A stretch of 5,501 nucleotides of DNA from Verrucomicrobiales bacterium. Lineage in GTDB: Bacteria > Verrucomicrobiota > Verrucomicrobiia > Verrucomicrobiales > DEV007. The notes below the pieces were generated by a model, which made no database searches, was not told the origin of the DNA, and worked only from the letters and a program-made list of their open reading frames with translations. Location: positions 1-5,501 of the forward strand of contig JALRFZ010000792.1 of the NCBI GenBank assembly GCA_023253615.1, written 5' to 3'. The first letter of the stretch is position 1, and each line of letters begins with the position of its first letter. The position numbers were made by a program, and so were the translations under genes. Shown here one piece after another: positions 1 through 4,577 of the stretch.

Positions 1-158
1 TTATTTTTTTCACAATAAAAATTATTTTCAGGATAAAAGTTTTTTATTTCTAAAAATAAAATATGTGATAAAACTCCAATAATAATTCCTAAAGCTGTGG
101 ATAAAATTACACACCACCAACTGACAGCATTCCTGTGGATAACTTTATATTCACTCAT
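1..158 (-). CDS. Unknown small membrane protein, N-terminal part only
   Basis: This gene runs off the left edge; 52 codons are visible. The protein starts MSEYKVIHRNAV and then has a hydrophobic stretch at about residues 13-36 (SWWCVILSTALGIIIGVLSH) that looks like one membrane helix, possibly a signal anchor. A more polar part with Asn, Tyr and one Cys (FYPENNFYC) follows. The start is well supported: the ATG overlaps the stop of the preceding frame as ATGA, and a GAGGA ribosome site lies 9 bases upstream. The overlap suggests translational coupling in an operon. I do not recognise the family. The A+T-rich composition and A/T-ending codons are unlike everything right of base 293, so this gene probably comes from a different genome. 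Confidence 0.6.
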   Translation of the reverse strand, partial: MSEYKVIHRNAVSWWCVILSTALGIIIGVLSHILFLEIKNFYPENNFYCEKN

Positions 159-292
159 TTTTTATTTTCCTCGTCTTTTTGATATTGTTCATACATTTTG
201 TCTAATTCAATTTCAGGATCGAAATAATCCTCTACATATTCAGGGATGCCTTCAAAATCATCCACCTCAACAATTCTAAAATCATCAGGATC
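155..292 (-). CDS. C-terminal fragment of an unknown acidic protein
   Basis: This is the 45-residue end of a reading frame whose true start is missing. In the contig it is fused in frame to the FabD start at about base 293. The fragment begins DPDDFRIVEVDDFEG and ends KDEENKK. It is strongly acidic, with many Asp, Glu, Tyr and Pro residues, no hydrophobic core motif and no cysteine. Nothing in it resembles FabD, which should continue LGE(F/Y) after its catalytic serine. The stop codon overlaps the ATG of the next gene (ATGA), which argues that this is a genuine gene end and not random read-through. Codons are A/T-ending, as in the neighbour at 1-158. I cannot name the family. Confidence 0.5.
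   Translation of the reverse strand, partial: DPDDFRIVEVDDFEGIPEYVEDYFDPEIELDKMYEQYQKDEENKK
168..172 (-). promoter_or_regulatory. Ribosome binding site for the small membrane protein
   Basis: On the minus strand this reads GAGGA, 9 bases before the ATG at 158. It lies inside the end of the preceding frame and fixes the start of the membrane-protein gene. Most genes in the G+C-rich part have no such site, which is another sign that the two segments differ in origin. Confidence 0.5.
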
Positions 293-300
293 AGAAAGTC
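286..300. other. Chimeric or recombination junction inside fabD
   Basis: Composition changes within a few bases here. Bases 1-292 have 81 G or C (about 28%), whereas 301-420 have 83 of 120 (about 69%). On the minus strand the FabD sequence is recognisable up to GCAGLS, whose serine codon occupies 293-295, and is followed directly by an unrelated A/T-codon tail. No inverted repeat, target-site duplication, transposase or att-like sequence is visible. The position is known only to within a few bases because any shared bases at the join would blur it. An assembly chimera near a contig end is the most economical explanation. Confidence 0.75.
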
Positions 301-589
301 CGGCGCAGCCCGCGATCTCGAGATCGGGGACATGGCTCTTGAGGATCTCCAGGCAGGCGAGGCCGTGGACGTAGAGAGCCGGCTGGCAGATCGAGGTCCG
401 TGTCAGCTCGGCGGCCGGACCCTCGAACATCTTTTGCGTCAGGGAAAAGCCCGGTCGGGCCGAGCCGAGCTGCGCGTCGGCCCGCTCGAAAAGCCCGCGG
501 ACGGAGTCGAATTTCTCCGCGAGGTCGCGGCCCATCCCGACGGTTTGGGCCCCTTGTCCGGCAAACATCAATACAGCTCTTTTCCCCAT
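293..589 (-). CDS. fabD: Malonyl-CoA:ACP transacylase FabD, truncated N-terminal part
   Basis: FabD moves the malonyl group from CoA to acyl carrier protein at the start of cytosolic type II fatty-acid synthesis. The 99 visible residues show the typical start (MGKRAVLMFAGQGAQTVGMG), the EGPAAELTRTSICQPAL block (about 56-72; compare GPAEELNKTWQTQPAL in E. coli), and the beginning of the nucleophile elbow at about 94-99 (CAGLS). Ser99 aligns with the catalytic Ser of GHSLGE in E. coli FabD (Ser92). The remaining two thirds, including the rest of the elbow, the catalytic His and the ferredoxin-like domain, are absent because the sequence switches to foreign DNA. The start lies 26 bases after the GNAT stop, suggesting the same transcript. 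No clear ribosome site is seen. As drawn, the product could not be active. Confidence 0.9.
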
Positions 590-615
590 AATCGTGGGCG
601 CTACTCAAGCCTTGA

Positions 616-1086
616 TCAGGTGGGGGTCAACGGGTTTTTGGAGGGTGGTCCGGCCAGCTCCATGGCCTGGTGTGCGATCCCCGCCTCCTCGAACCCCTCA
701 CCGCAGACCACGAAACCGAGTGACTCGTAAAACGGGATCGTCGGCACCTGGGCGTGAAGATGGGGCCGGGGCAGGCCGAGTTCGCGCGAGGCGCGCAACA
801 CCTCCGCCATCAAGGCGCGGCCGATGCCTTTCCCCCTCCACGAAGACAGCACCGCGACCCGTCCGATGCGTCCCGAAGGCAGGAGCCGCGCCGTCCCGAT
901 CGGCTCGCCGTCCGGAGCGAGGGCGAGAAAATGCCAGGCCGTCGCATCGTGATCGTCGAGCTCGATGGACTCCGGCACACTCTGCTCCAACACGAAGACT
1001 TCGCGACGCACGGCGGCGAGGAGAGGCCGGCTTTCGACCCAGGAAACACGCGAGACGCGCGGGAACGGGATGGCGTCGTCGTCCAT
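616..1086 (-). CDS. GNAT N-acetyltransferase, ElaA/YjcF-like
   Basis: The 156-residue protein is a single GNAT domain, expected to transfer an acetyl group from acetyl-CoA to an amine of unknown identity in the cytosol. Visible landmarks are the N-terminal VRREVFVLEQSVP segment (about 26-38), which matches the R..VFV.EQ pattern of ElaA and YjcF proteins; strand IGTARLLP (63-70); IGRVAVLSSWRGKGIGRAL (74-92), containing the acetyl-CoA pyrophosphate loop R-G-K-G-I-G; and the C-terminal IPFYESLGFVVCGEGFEEAGIAHQAMEL (117-144), typical of the family. Length is normal. It starts 21 bases after the UbiA stop and ends 26 bases before fabD, so it is probably co-transcribed with both. No Shine-Dalgarno sequence is evident. 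The family call is firm; substrate and closer identity are not. Confidence 0.88.
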   Translation of the reverse strand: MDDDAIPFPRVSRVSWVESRPLLAAVRREVFVLEQSVPESIELDDHDATAWHFLALAPDGEPIGTARLLPSGRIGRVAVLSSWRGKGIGRALMAEVLRASRELGLPRPHLHAQVPTIPFYESLGFVVCGEGFEEAGIAHQAMELAGPPSKNPLTPT

Positions 1087-1107
1087 ATGGGCGGAGAGTC
1101 GGTAGGG

Positions 1108-1992
1108 TCAGGTCGCCGGGATGACCCTCTGCAGTCCGAGGGTCAGGACGAAGGCGGCGAGGCAGGCCACCGCCGCGAGCCAGTCGGCGAAGGCCACCAC
1201 CGAAGCGTCGAAAAAGGCGATGCCCGCGATGGCGAAGGCGATCCCTTTCGGCACGCGCTCGGCGAGCGCCCGTCGCATGATCACGAGCCAGGCCCCGACC
1301 CCGAGCACGCCCACGGCGGCCACGGCATACCAGAGGATTTCCTGGGGCACCGTGCGGAAGACGAGCAGGGGGAAAAGCACCGGCAGCATCAGCATCAACC
1401 CCGGCAACCGGGCCAACACCGGGGGCGCGGCGAGGTGCTCCTGCCGCGCCGCGAGCGTCAATCCCGCGATGTAGATCACCACGCCCGCAGAGATGACGAG
1501 GATGGTCGCCGGCACTTCGATCGATCCCGTGTGGGCCGCCACCGCCCCGCCCGCACCGATGTAGACGAACGCCCGGCAGAGCCCCATGACCAGCACCGAG
1601 CCCGCCCAGCGTTTGTGCAGCCAATTGTAGAGCAGCACCGCCAGCACCAGTCCGCCCGCGAGGAGGAGCGGCACCGAGGTCATTCCCGCCAGCACCGCCA
1701 CGCCCGCGATCATTTCGATCGAGCCCGTCGCCCAGACCGCGCCATGGCCGATCCGGCCCGCGGGGATGGGGCGGGACGGAGCATGCGCCCCGTCCCACGC
1801 GGCATCGAAGGCGTCGTTCAAGGTCATGCCGGCGATGTAGATCAGGCTCATGCCGAGGACGATCCAGGCGAATTCGCCCGTCCATCCTCCACCCGAGAGG
1901 AACCAACCCGTTGCGACATTGGTCCACACCGTCGGCAGATTCGAGACCCGGCCGAGGATGAAAAGGGTGCGGAGCAGGGAGAACAGGACCAT
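1108..1992 (-). CDS. UbiA-family membrane prenyltransferase (EboC-like?)
   Basis: The 294-residue, very hydrophobic protein has about nine membrane helices (roughly 41-58, 82-106, 107-125, 131-151, 160-182, 196-212, 219-239, 251-270, 271-287) and belongs to the UbiA superfamily, which attaches prenyl chains to aromatic or other acceptors in the membrane. The N-terminal GRVSNLPTVWTNV (14-26) is typical. The first Asp-rich motif is intact: NDAFDAAWD (59-67, N-D-x-x-D-x-x-x-D), followed by RPIPAGRI (74-81). The second Asp-rich motif, normally DxxxD between later helices, is not present; the corresponding place reads YIAGLTLAARQEH (174-186). From memory, EboC-type members have a similar replacement, but no other ebo gene is visible. 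The gene lies 36 bases after the MerR-like gene and 21 before the GNAT gene. Acceptor and prenyl donor are unknown. Confidence 0.85.
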   Translation of the reverse strand: MVLFSLLRTLFILGRVSNLPTVWTNVATGWFLSGGGWTGEFAWIVLGMSLIYIAGMTLNDAFDAAWDGAHAPSRPIPAGRIGHGAVWATGSIEMIAGVAVLAGMTSVPLLLAGGLVLAVLLYNWLHKRWAGSVLVMGLCRAFVYIGAGGAVAAHTGSIEVPATILVISAGVVIYIAGLTLAARQEHLAAPPVLARLPGLMLMLPVLFPLLVFRTVPQEILWYAVAAVGVLGVGAWLVIMRRALAERVPKGIAFAIAGIAFFDASVVAFADWLAAVACLAAFVLTLGLQRVIPAT

Positions 1993-2028
1993 GTCGGGGG
2001 GGATTCAGGGGGTGCGGCCCGGTGCCGG

Positions 2029-2595
2029 TCAATCCGTTCGCGAGGTCTCGCGATGGCGGCGGGGCAGGGCGCGGAATTTCCGTTTTCCCCAGGCCACCGT
2101 CGCATCGACCAGAGGGAGGGCGGTGCGCACGCTCTTGCGCACCTCGCCGTGGAGCCGCCGGTAGTCGTCGAGCAGGCGCATCAGATCTTCTCCCATGGCG
2201 GCTCCCGGAAAAAGTTCGCCGCTTTGCTCCGGAGCGAGGTCGAGGCCGGGTTGCACCGTCTTTTCGTCGAAGGCCGCGCCCACATCCCGTTGGCTGAGGA
2301 GGAGCCGGTGCCTTCCCGGAGCCTTCGTCCCGCACGCATCGAGAAACCAGGTCGGCGATCCTCCCGCGTCGGCGTGGAGCAGCTTGAGGAGTTTCCGCTC
2401 GAGATTCCAGAGATCGCGCAGCATTTCCTCCTTCACCTGCAGGGTGCGCAGGCGCACGATCGTGCGGAGAAAGGCAAGGTAGGCCTCCGAGTAGCCCGCG
2501 CCGGGAAAGACCGGCAGTTCAAAGGTCGATTGCAGGCGCGACAACTCACGGGACGACCGGTTCAGGGCTCGGGCCATCTGGTTGAGGGTGTGCAT
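2029..2595 (-). CDS. MerR-like helix-turn-helix protein candidate, unknown C-terminal half
   Basis: The 188-residue protein is not one I can name. Residues about 3-50 follow the layout of a MerR-type DNA-binding domain: a helix-turn-helix (LNQMARALNRSSRELSRLQ), then a short wing with GYSEAYLAFLRTIVRLR, comparable to the Y(S/T)xxDLxxLxxIxxLR pattern of that family. A helical segment (about 51-74, VKEEMLRDLWNLERKLLKLL) could be the dimer helix. The rest contains SPTWFLDACG (80-89) and PGLDL (116-120), then MGEDLMRLLDDYRRLHG (134-150), with no metal-binding cysteine cluster. The start at 2595 was chosen because it precedes the helix-turn-helix; the ATG at 2577 is an alternative. The frame stays open upstream to 2886, but that extension crosses the tRNA and terminator. 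As first gene of the cluster it may regulate the UbiA operon; this is inference. Confidence 0.65.
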   Translation of the reverse strand: MHTLNQMARALNRSSRELSRLQSTFELPVFPGAGYSEAYLAFLRTIVRLRTLQVKEEMLRDLWNLERKLLKLLHADAGGSPTWFLDACGTKAPGRHRLLLSQRDVGAAFDEKTVQPGLDLAPEQSGELFPGAAMGEDLMRLLDDYRRLHGEVRKSVRTALPLVDATVAWGKRKFRALPRRHRETSRTD

Positions 2596-2604
2596 GCGTC
2601 GGCC

Positions 2605-2633
2605 AGTGTGTCTGCTGCCGCCGGGCTTGCCAA
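2605..2633 (-). promoter_or_regulatory. Possible promoter of the minus-strand operon
   Basis: On the minus strand TTGGCA (2633-2628, one mismatch to TTGACA) is followed after 17 bases by CACACT (2610-2605, three matches to TATAAT). A transcript would start only a few bases before the ATG at 2595, so it would be nearly leaderless or would use the ATG at 2577. The spacing is good but the -10 box is poor. Confidence 0.3.
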
Positions 2634-2698
2634 GCGGGAAAGTGCCCTCATGGCGCCCCTCCGCGCCACCCATCGGTCGCGAACAACCACCGGAAACG

Positions 2699-2724
2699 AA
2701 AAAGGCGCCCTCAGTGAGAGCGCC
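2699..2724 (-). terminator. Intrinsic terminator of the tRNA-Gln gene
   Basis: On the minus strand an 8-bp stem (GGCGCTCT pairing with GAGGCGCC-like bases, including one G-U pair) closes a 5-base loop over 2724-2704 and is followed by five T residues (2703-2699). It lies 14 bases after the end of the tRNA. It separates the tRNA from the downstream operon, which therefore needs its own promoter. Confidence 0.8.
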
Positions 2725-2738
2725 CCGAAAAGACAAAA

Positions 2739-2809
2739 CAACCCCGCAAGGATTCGAACCTTGACAAAGAGAACCAAAATCTCTTGTGCTACCGTTACAC
2801 CACGGAGTT
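2739..2809 (-). tRNA. tRNA-Gln, anticodon TTG (reads CAA)
   Basis: The full cloverleaf can be drawn by hand in 71 bases. The acceptor stem is AACTCCG/CGGGGTT with one T-G pair at position 4-69. The D stem is GTGT/GCAC with a 7-base loop containing GG. The anticodon stem is AGAGA/TCTCT with loop TTTTGGT, giving anticodon TTG at 34-36. The variable region has 4 bases. The T stem is CAAGG/CCTTG with loop TTCGAAT. The discriminator base is G, as usual for tRNA-Gln. CCA is not encoded (the gene continues TTT), so it must be added after transcription. The first pair is A-U, where E. coli tRNA-Gln has a weak U1-A72 pair. It stands alone with its own terminator. Confidence 0.95.
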
Positions 2810-2815
2810 AAGTGG

Positions 2816-2843
2816 ACGGTATCTGGAAATCCCGTCGAATCAA
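2816..2843 (-). promoter_or_regulatory. Possible promoter of tRNA-Gln
   Basis: On the minus strand TTGATT (2843-2838) and TACCGT (2821-2816) are separated by 16 bases, with four and three matches to the sigma-70 boxes. The -10 box ends 6 bases before the mature tRNA, so the leader would be extremely short. This is a weak call, supported mainly by position. Confidence 0.3.
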
Positions 2844-2919
2844 GTCGTCGGGACGTTTTTTTCGTTTCTCGTCGATTCCGTGCCATTCCACCGGGGAGAA
2901 GGCGGGCGCAAACAGGGCA

Positions 2920-2948
2920 TGGACGAGCGCCCCGGACCTTTTTATCAT
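2920..2948 (+). promoter_or_regulatory. Probable promoter of the DUF1080 gene
   Basis: TGGACG (2920-2925) is followed after exactly 17 bases by TATCAT (2943-2948), one mismatch from TATAAT. Transcription would start near 2955, giving a leader of about 17 bases. The leader is C-rich and has no Shine-Dalgarno sequence. The promoter faces away from the tRNA promoter in the same 162-base gap. Confidence 0.5.
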
Positions 2949-2971
2949 CCCCCTCCTACCCATTGCCACCC

Positions 2972-3676
2972 ATGAAAACCCACCGAATCATCCTCGCCGC
3001 CGCGGCCCTCGCGGCCCTGGCCTCGCCCCTCGCCGCCGCGGAGGGGGAATGGATTTCCCTCTTTGACGGGAAAACTCTCCAAGGCTGGAAACCCTCCACC
3101 CTCGGCACCGCCAAATACACCGTCGTCGACGGTACGATCCACGGCGAGACCGTCGAGGGCAGCCCGAACACGTTCCTCCTCTCGGAGCAACAGTTCGGCG
3201 ATTTCGAGCTCGAGTTCGAGGTGAAGGTCCACGACAGCCTGAATTCCGGCGTGCAGATCCGTTCGCGCGAAAAGACCGAGGCCGATCTCGCCTCGACCGG
3301 GAAGGATGGAAAACCCGCCACCGATCTGGCCCGGTTCTTCGGCCCCCAGTGCGAGGTGGAGGCCTCTCCGGGCCAATCCGGCTACATCTACGGGGAAGCC
3401 ACTGGCCAAGGCTGGCTTTCTCCCGAGCCCCAGCAAAAGCCCGAGGCTTCCCATTCCCACATGAAAAACGGCGAATGGAACACCTTCCGGATCGTCGCCA
3501 AAGGGGCCCGGATCCAGACTTTCATCAATGGACAGGCGGTCGCCGATCTCATCCACGAGGAGGTCTACAAGACCCATCCGAAAGGCCACATCGGCCTGCA
3601 GGTCCACGGGATCAAGAAGGGCACCGGCCCCTTTGATGTGGCCTGGCGGAATCTCAGAATCCGGGAAATCAAGTAA
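2972..3676 (+). CDS. Secreted DUF1080 (3-keto-disaccharide hydrolase domain) protein
   Basis: The 234-residue protein has a signal peptide (MKTHRIILAAAALAALASPLAAA, likely cut near residue 23) followed by one DUF1080 domain, a concanavalin/LamG-like fold common in Verrucomicrobiota and Planctomycetota and linked to sugar-polymer breakdown, where some members cleave 3-keto-disaccharides. Landmarks are WISLFDGKTLQGWK (27-40), VVDGTIHGE (51-59), FGDFELEFEVKV (75-86), NSGVQIRSR (91-99), GPQCEVEAS (124-132), EWNTFRIVAKG (168-178), FINGQAVADL (184-193), GHIGLQVHG (205-213) and the closing FDVAWRNLRIREI (221-233). It should act in the periplasm or outside the cell. The frame is open further upstream, but the ATG at 2972 is the one that gives the signal peptide. 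It is a single-gene unit. The true substrate cannot be read from sequence. Confidence 0.92.
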   Translation: MKTHRIILAAAALAALASPLAAAEGEWISLFDGKTLQGWKPSTLGTAKYTVVDGTIHGETVEGSPNTFLLSEQQFGDFELEFEVKVHDSLNSGVQIRSREKTEADLASTGKDGKPATDLARFFGPQCEVEASPGQSGYIYGEATGQGWLSPEPQQKPEASHSHMKNGEWNTFRIVAKGARIQTFINGQAVADLIHEEVYKTHPKGHIGLQVHGIKKGTGPFDVAWRNLRIREIK

Positions 3677-3691
3677 TCTTAAATGGTTTCA

Positions 3692-3715
3692 TACGCAAGA
3701 AAGGCGTAATTTTTC
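3692..3715 (+). terminator. Weak terminator after the DUF1080 gene
   Basis: TACGC (3692-3696) pairs with GCGTA (3704-3708) around a 7-base loop and is followed by ATTTTTC. An overlapping, mutually exclusive 8-bp hairpin GCAAGAAA/TTTCTTGC (3695-3702 with 3712-3719) is also possible and would hide the T run. It lies 15 bases after the stop. The short stem makes it a weak terminator. Confidence 0.4.
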
Positions 3716-3744
3716 TTGCCGAACCCCCCGGAATCCCCTAAAAA
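3716..3744 (+). promoter_or_regulatory. Possible promoter of a small transcript
   Basis: TTGCCG (3716-3721) and TAAAAA (3739-3744) are 17 bases apart, each with four of six matches to the sigma-70 boxes. It directly follows the weak terminator of the DUF1080 gene. A transcript from it would start near 3751 and meet the strong terminator at 3811-3847. Confidence 0.3.
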
Positions 3745-3750
3745 CGATTT

Positions 3751-3848
3751 GTGATAGCGAGGTCGCGTCCACTTTCGGGCATACCTTGCTTGATCTTGTA
3801 AGGAGGAGGGCCCTGGTGCCGCGTAAGCGGCACCAGGGTTTATTTTTG
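3751..3848 (+). ncRNA. Candidate small RNA, about 100 bases
   Basis: This is a hypothesis based on layout: a promoter-like pair at 3716-3744, no credible protein frame, and a very strong intrinsic terminator at 3811-3847. The body carries the purine run AAGGAGGAGGG (3800-3810) just before the terminator stem, which resembles a Shine-Dalgarno sequence without a good gene behind it. I do not recognise it as 6S, SRP, RNase P or tmRNA. The simpler alternative is that all of it is the 3' untranslated end of the DUF1080 messenger RNA. Confidence 0.25.
3811..3847 (+). terminator. Strong intrinsic terminator, 12-bp perfect stem
   Basis: CCCTGGTGCCGC (3811-3822) pairs perfectly with GCGGCACCAGGG (3827-3838) around the stable GTAA tetraloop (GNRA type). 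TTTATTTTT follows at 3839-3847. The T run is only on the plus-strand side, so it ends plus-strand transcription coming from the DUF1080 gene or from a small transcript and insulates smpB from it. Confidence 0.92.
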
Positions 3849-3870
3849 GATCCGGAGGAGGGTGGATCCA
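3847..3870 (+). repeat. Hairpin TGGATCC/GGATCCA with GGAGGAGGGT loop
   Basis: TGGATCC (3847-3853) is inverted as GGATCCA (3864-3870), giving a 7-bp stem with a 10-base purine-rich loop. The loop repeats the same nine bases, GGAGGAGGG, found at 3802-3810 on the other side of the terminator. The overlapping 12-base palindrome GGTGGATCCACC occupies 3861-3872. The function is unknown. It follows the terminator and so would be transcribed only by read-through or by a promoter not identified here. Confidence 0.45.
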
Positions 3871-4046
3871 CCTTCTCTTGTCTCCCGGGGCGCCCTTGTG
3901 ACGTGGTTTTTTGTCAGGGTGAAAAAACGGGGCGCGGGATCGCATCCAAGGAAGGGTGCTGCGGGAAAAACCTGATTTTTCAACGCGATTTGCCCGGCAA
4001 GGCGGGTTAGATTCTCCGTCCGGCGCGCGTCGCGACGGATCCAGAC

Positions 4047-4496
4047 ATGAGTGACATCGCCACCAACCGCAAAGCCAAGCGCGACTACCACATCACCGAC
4101 ACCTACGAGGCCGGGATGGAATTGCTCGGCACCGAGGTGAAATCGATCCGTCTCGGGCGGGTCAACATGAGCGAGGCCTACGCCCGCGTCGACAAGGGGC
4201 AGGTCTGGCTCTACAACTGCGACATCCGGCCCTACGAGCAGGCGAGCCATGAATTCCACGCGCCCCTGCGGCACCGGCGCCTTCTTCTCCACAAGCGCGA
4301 GATCCGGCGGATGGCGGCGATCACCGAGCAGCAGGGGCTGACGATCGTGCCGCTCCGGCTCTATTGGAAAAACCGCCGGGTGAAGATCGAGATCGGGATT
4401 GGACGCGGGAAGGACCAGCGCGACAAACGTCATGATCTGAAGGAAAAGATCACGAAGCGGGAGGTCGACCGCGAGATCGCCCGATTCAACCGCTGA
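4047..4496 (+). CDS. smpB: SsrA-binding protein SmpB
   Basis: SmpB binds tmRNA and delivers it to ribosomes stalled on broken messages, allowing tagging of the unfinished protein and ribosome release. The 149-residue length fits the family. Landmarks are NRKAKRDYHI (7-16, family N.KA...Y.I), YEAGMELLGTEVKSIRLGRVNMSEAY (20-45), the KGQVWLYN strand (50-57), ASHEFH (66-71), RHRRLLLHKREIRRM (75-89), IVPLRLYWKNRRVKIEIGIGRGKDQRDKRHDLKEK (100-134) and a basic C-terminal tail that enters the decoding centre. No Shine-Dalgarno sequence precedes the ATG. It follows the strong terminator by 199 bases and so should have its own promoter; a TAGATT box at 4008-4013 lacks a good -35 partner. The tmRNA gene itself is not in this window. 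aroC follows after 81 bases. Confidence 0.97.
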   Translation: MSDIATNRKAKRDYHITDTYEAGMELLGTEVKSIRLGRVNMSEAYARVDKGQVWLYNCDIRPYEQASHEFHAPLRHRRLLLHKREIRRMAAITEQQGLTIVPLRLYWKNRRVKIEIGIGRGKDQRDKRHDLKEKITKREVDREIARFNR

Positions 4497-4568
4497 GGCC
4501 TCGACACGAGTCGCGCGACCGGCCGGCGACGAAGTCGGTTGACTGTCCTCGCGATTCCCGTTCATTCC

Positions 4569-4573
4569 GGGAG
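4569..4573 (+). promoter_or_regulatory. Ribosome binding site for aroC
   Basis: GGGAG lies four bases before the ATG at 4578. It is slightly close but is the only Shine-Dalgarno-like site directly before a recognised gene in the G+C-rich part. It agrees with the start chosen by protein similarity. Confidence 0.4.
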
Positions 4574-4577
4574 ATTT

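Larger units (their letters stand above)
3677..4046 (+). other. 370-base structured gap between DUF1080 gene and smpB
   Basis: No convincing protein gene is seen here on either strand. The gap holds two terminator-like hairpins, a promoter candidate, a further 7-bp hairpin and the leader of smpB. A 64-codon GTG frame at 3816-4010 has a good AGGAGG six bases upstream, but its start lies inside the terminator stem and only about 61% of its third positions are G or C, well below the neighbouring genes. A tmRNA gene, which can sit near smpB, was looked for and not seen. Confidence 0.6.

Noticed and set aside
155..589. A single 144-codon frame on the minus strand that could be taken as one protein
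   Set aside because: The first 99 residues are FabD with G/C-ending codons; the last 45 are unrelated and A/T-ending. The composition break coincides with the loss of FabD similarity, so it is a fusion of two pieces and not one gene.
698..2335. A 545-codon open frame on the minus strand
   Set aside because: It overlaps the UbiA and GNAT genes in another frame and gives an Arg/Pro/Gly-rich sequence with no family motif.
2651..2668. Hairpin TGGCGC/GCGCCA upstream of the MerR-like gene
   Set aside because: It has a 6-bp stem but no T run on either strand and is not symmetric about the promoter candidate, so neither a terminator nor an operator call is justified.
754..2811. A 685-codon open frame on the plus strand
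   Set aside because: It lies opposite the GNAT, UbiA and MerR-like genes and the tRNA. Its product is low-complexity, rich in Arg, His, Glu and Gly, as expected of an antisense shadow in high-G+C DNA.
2596..2886. Upstream extension of the MerR-like frame to an ATG at 2886
   Set aside because: The extension would translate the tRNA-Gln gene and its terminator, so the start must be at 2595 or 2577.
2945..3607. A 220-codon open frame on the minus strand
   Set aside because: It is antisense to the DUF1080 gene and has no recognisable motif or start signals.
3990..4013. TTGCCC and TAGATT as a promoter for smpB
   Set aside because: The boxes are only 12 bases apart, too close for sigma-70, and no better -35 box sits at 16-18 bases.
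3677..4046. A tmRNA (ssrA) gene next to smpB
   Set aside because: No tRNA-like Ala end with a TTCGA loop and no tag-like reading frame is seen in this gap.
4539..4566. TTGACT with TTCATT as a promoter for aroC
   Set aside because: The -35 box is good, but the -10 has only three matches and leaves about 11 bases to the start codon; it is too weak to annotate.
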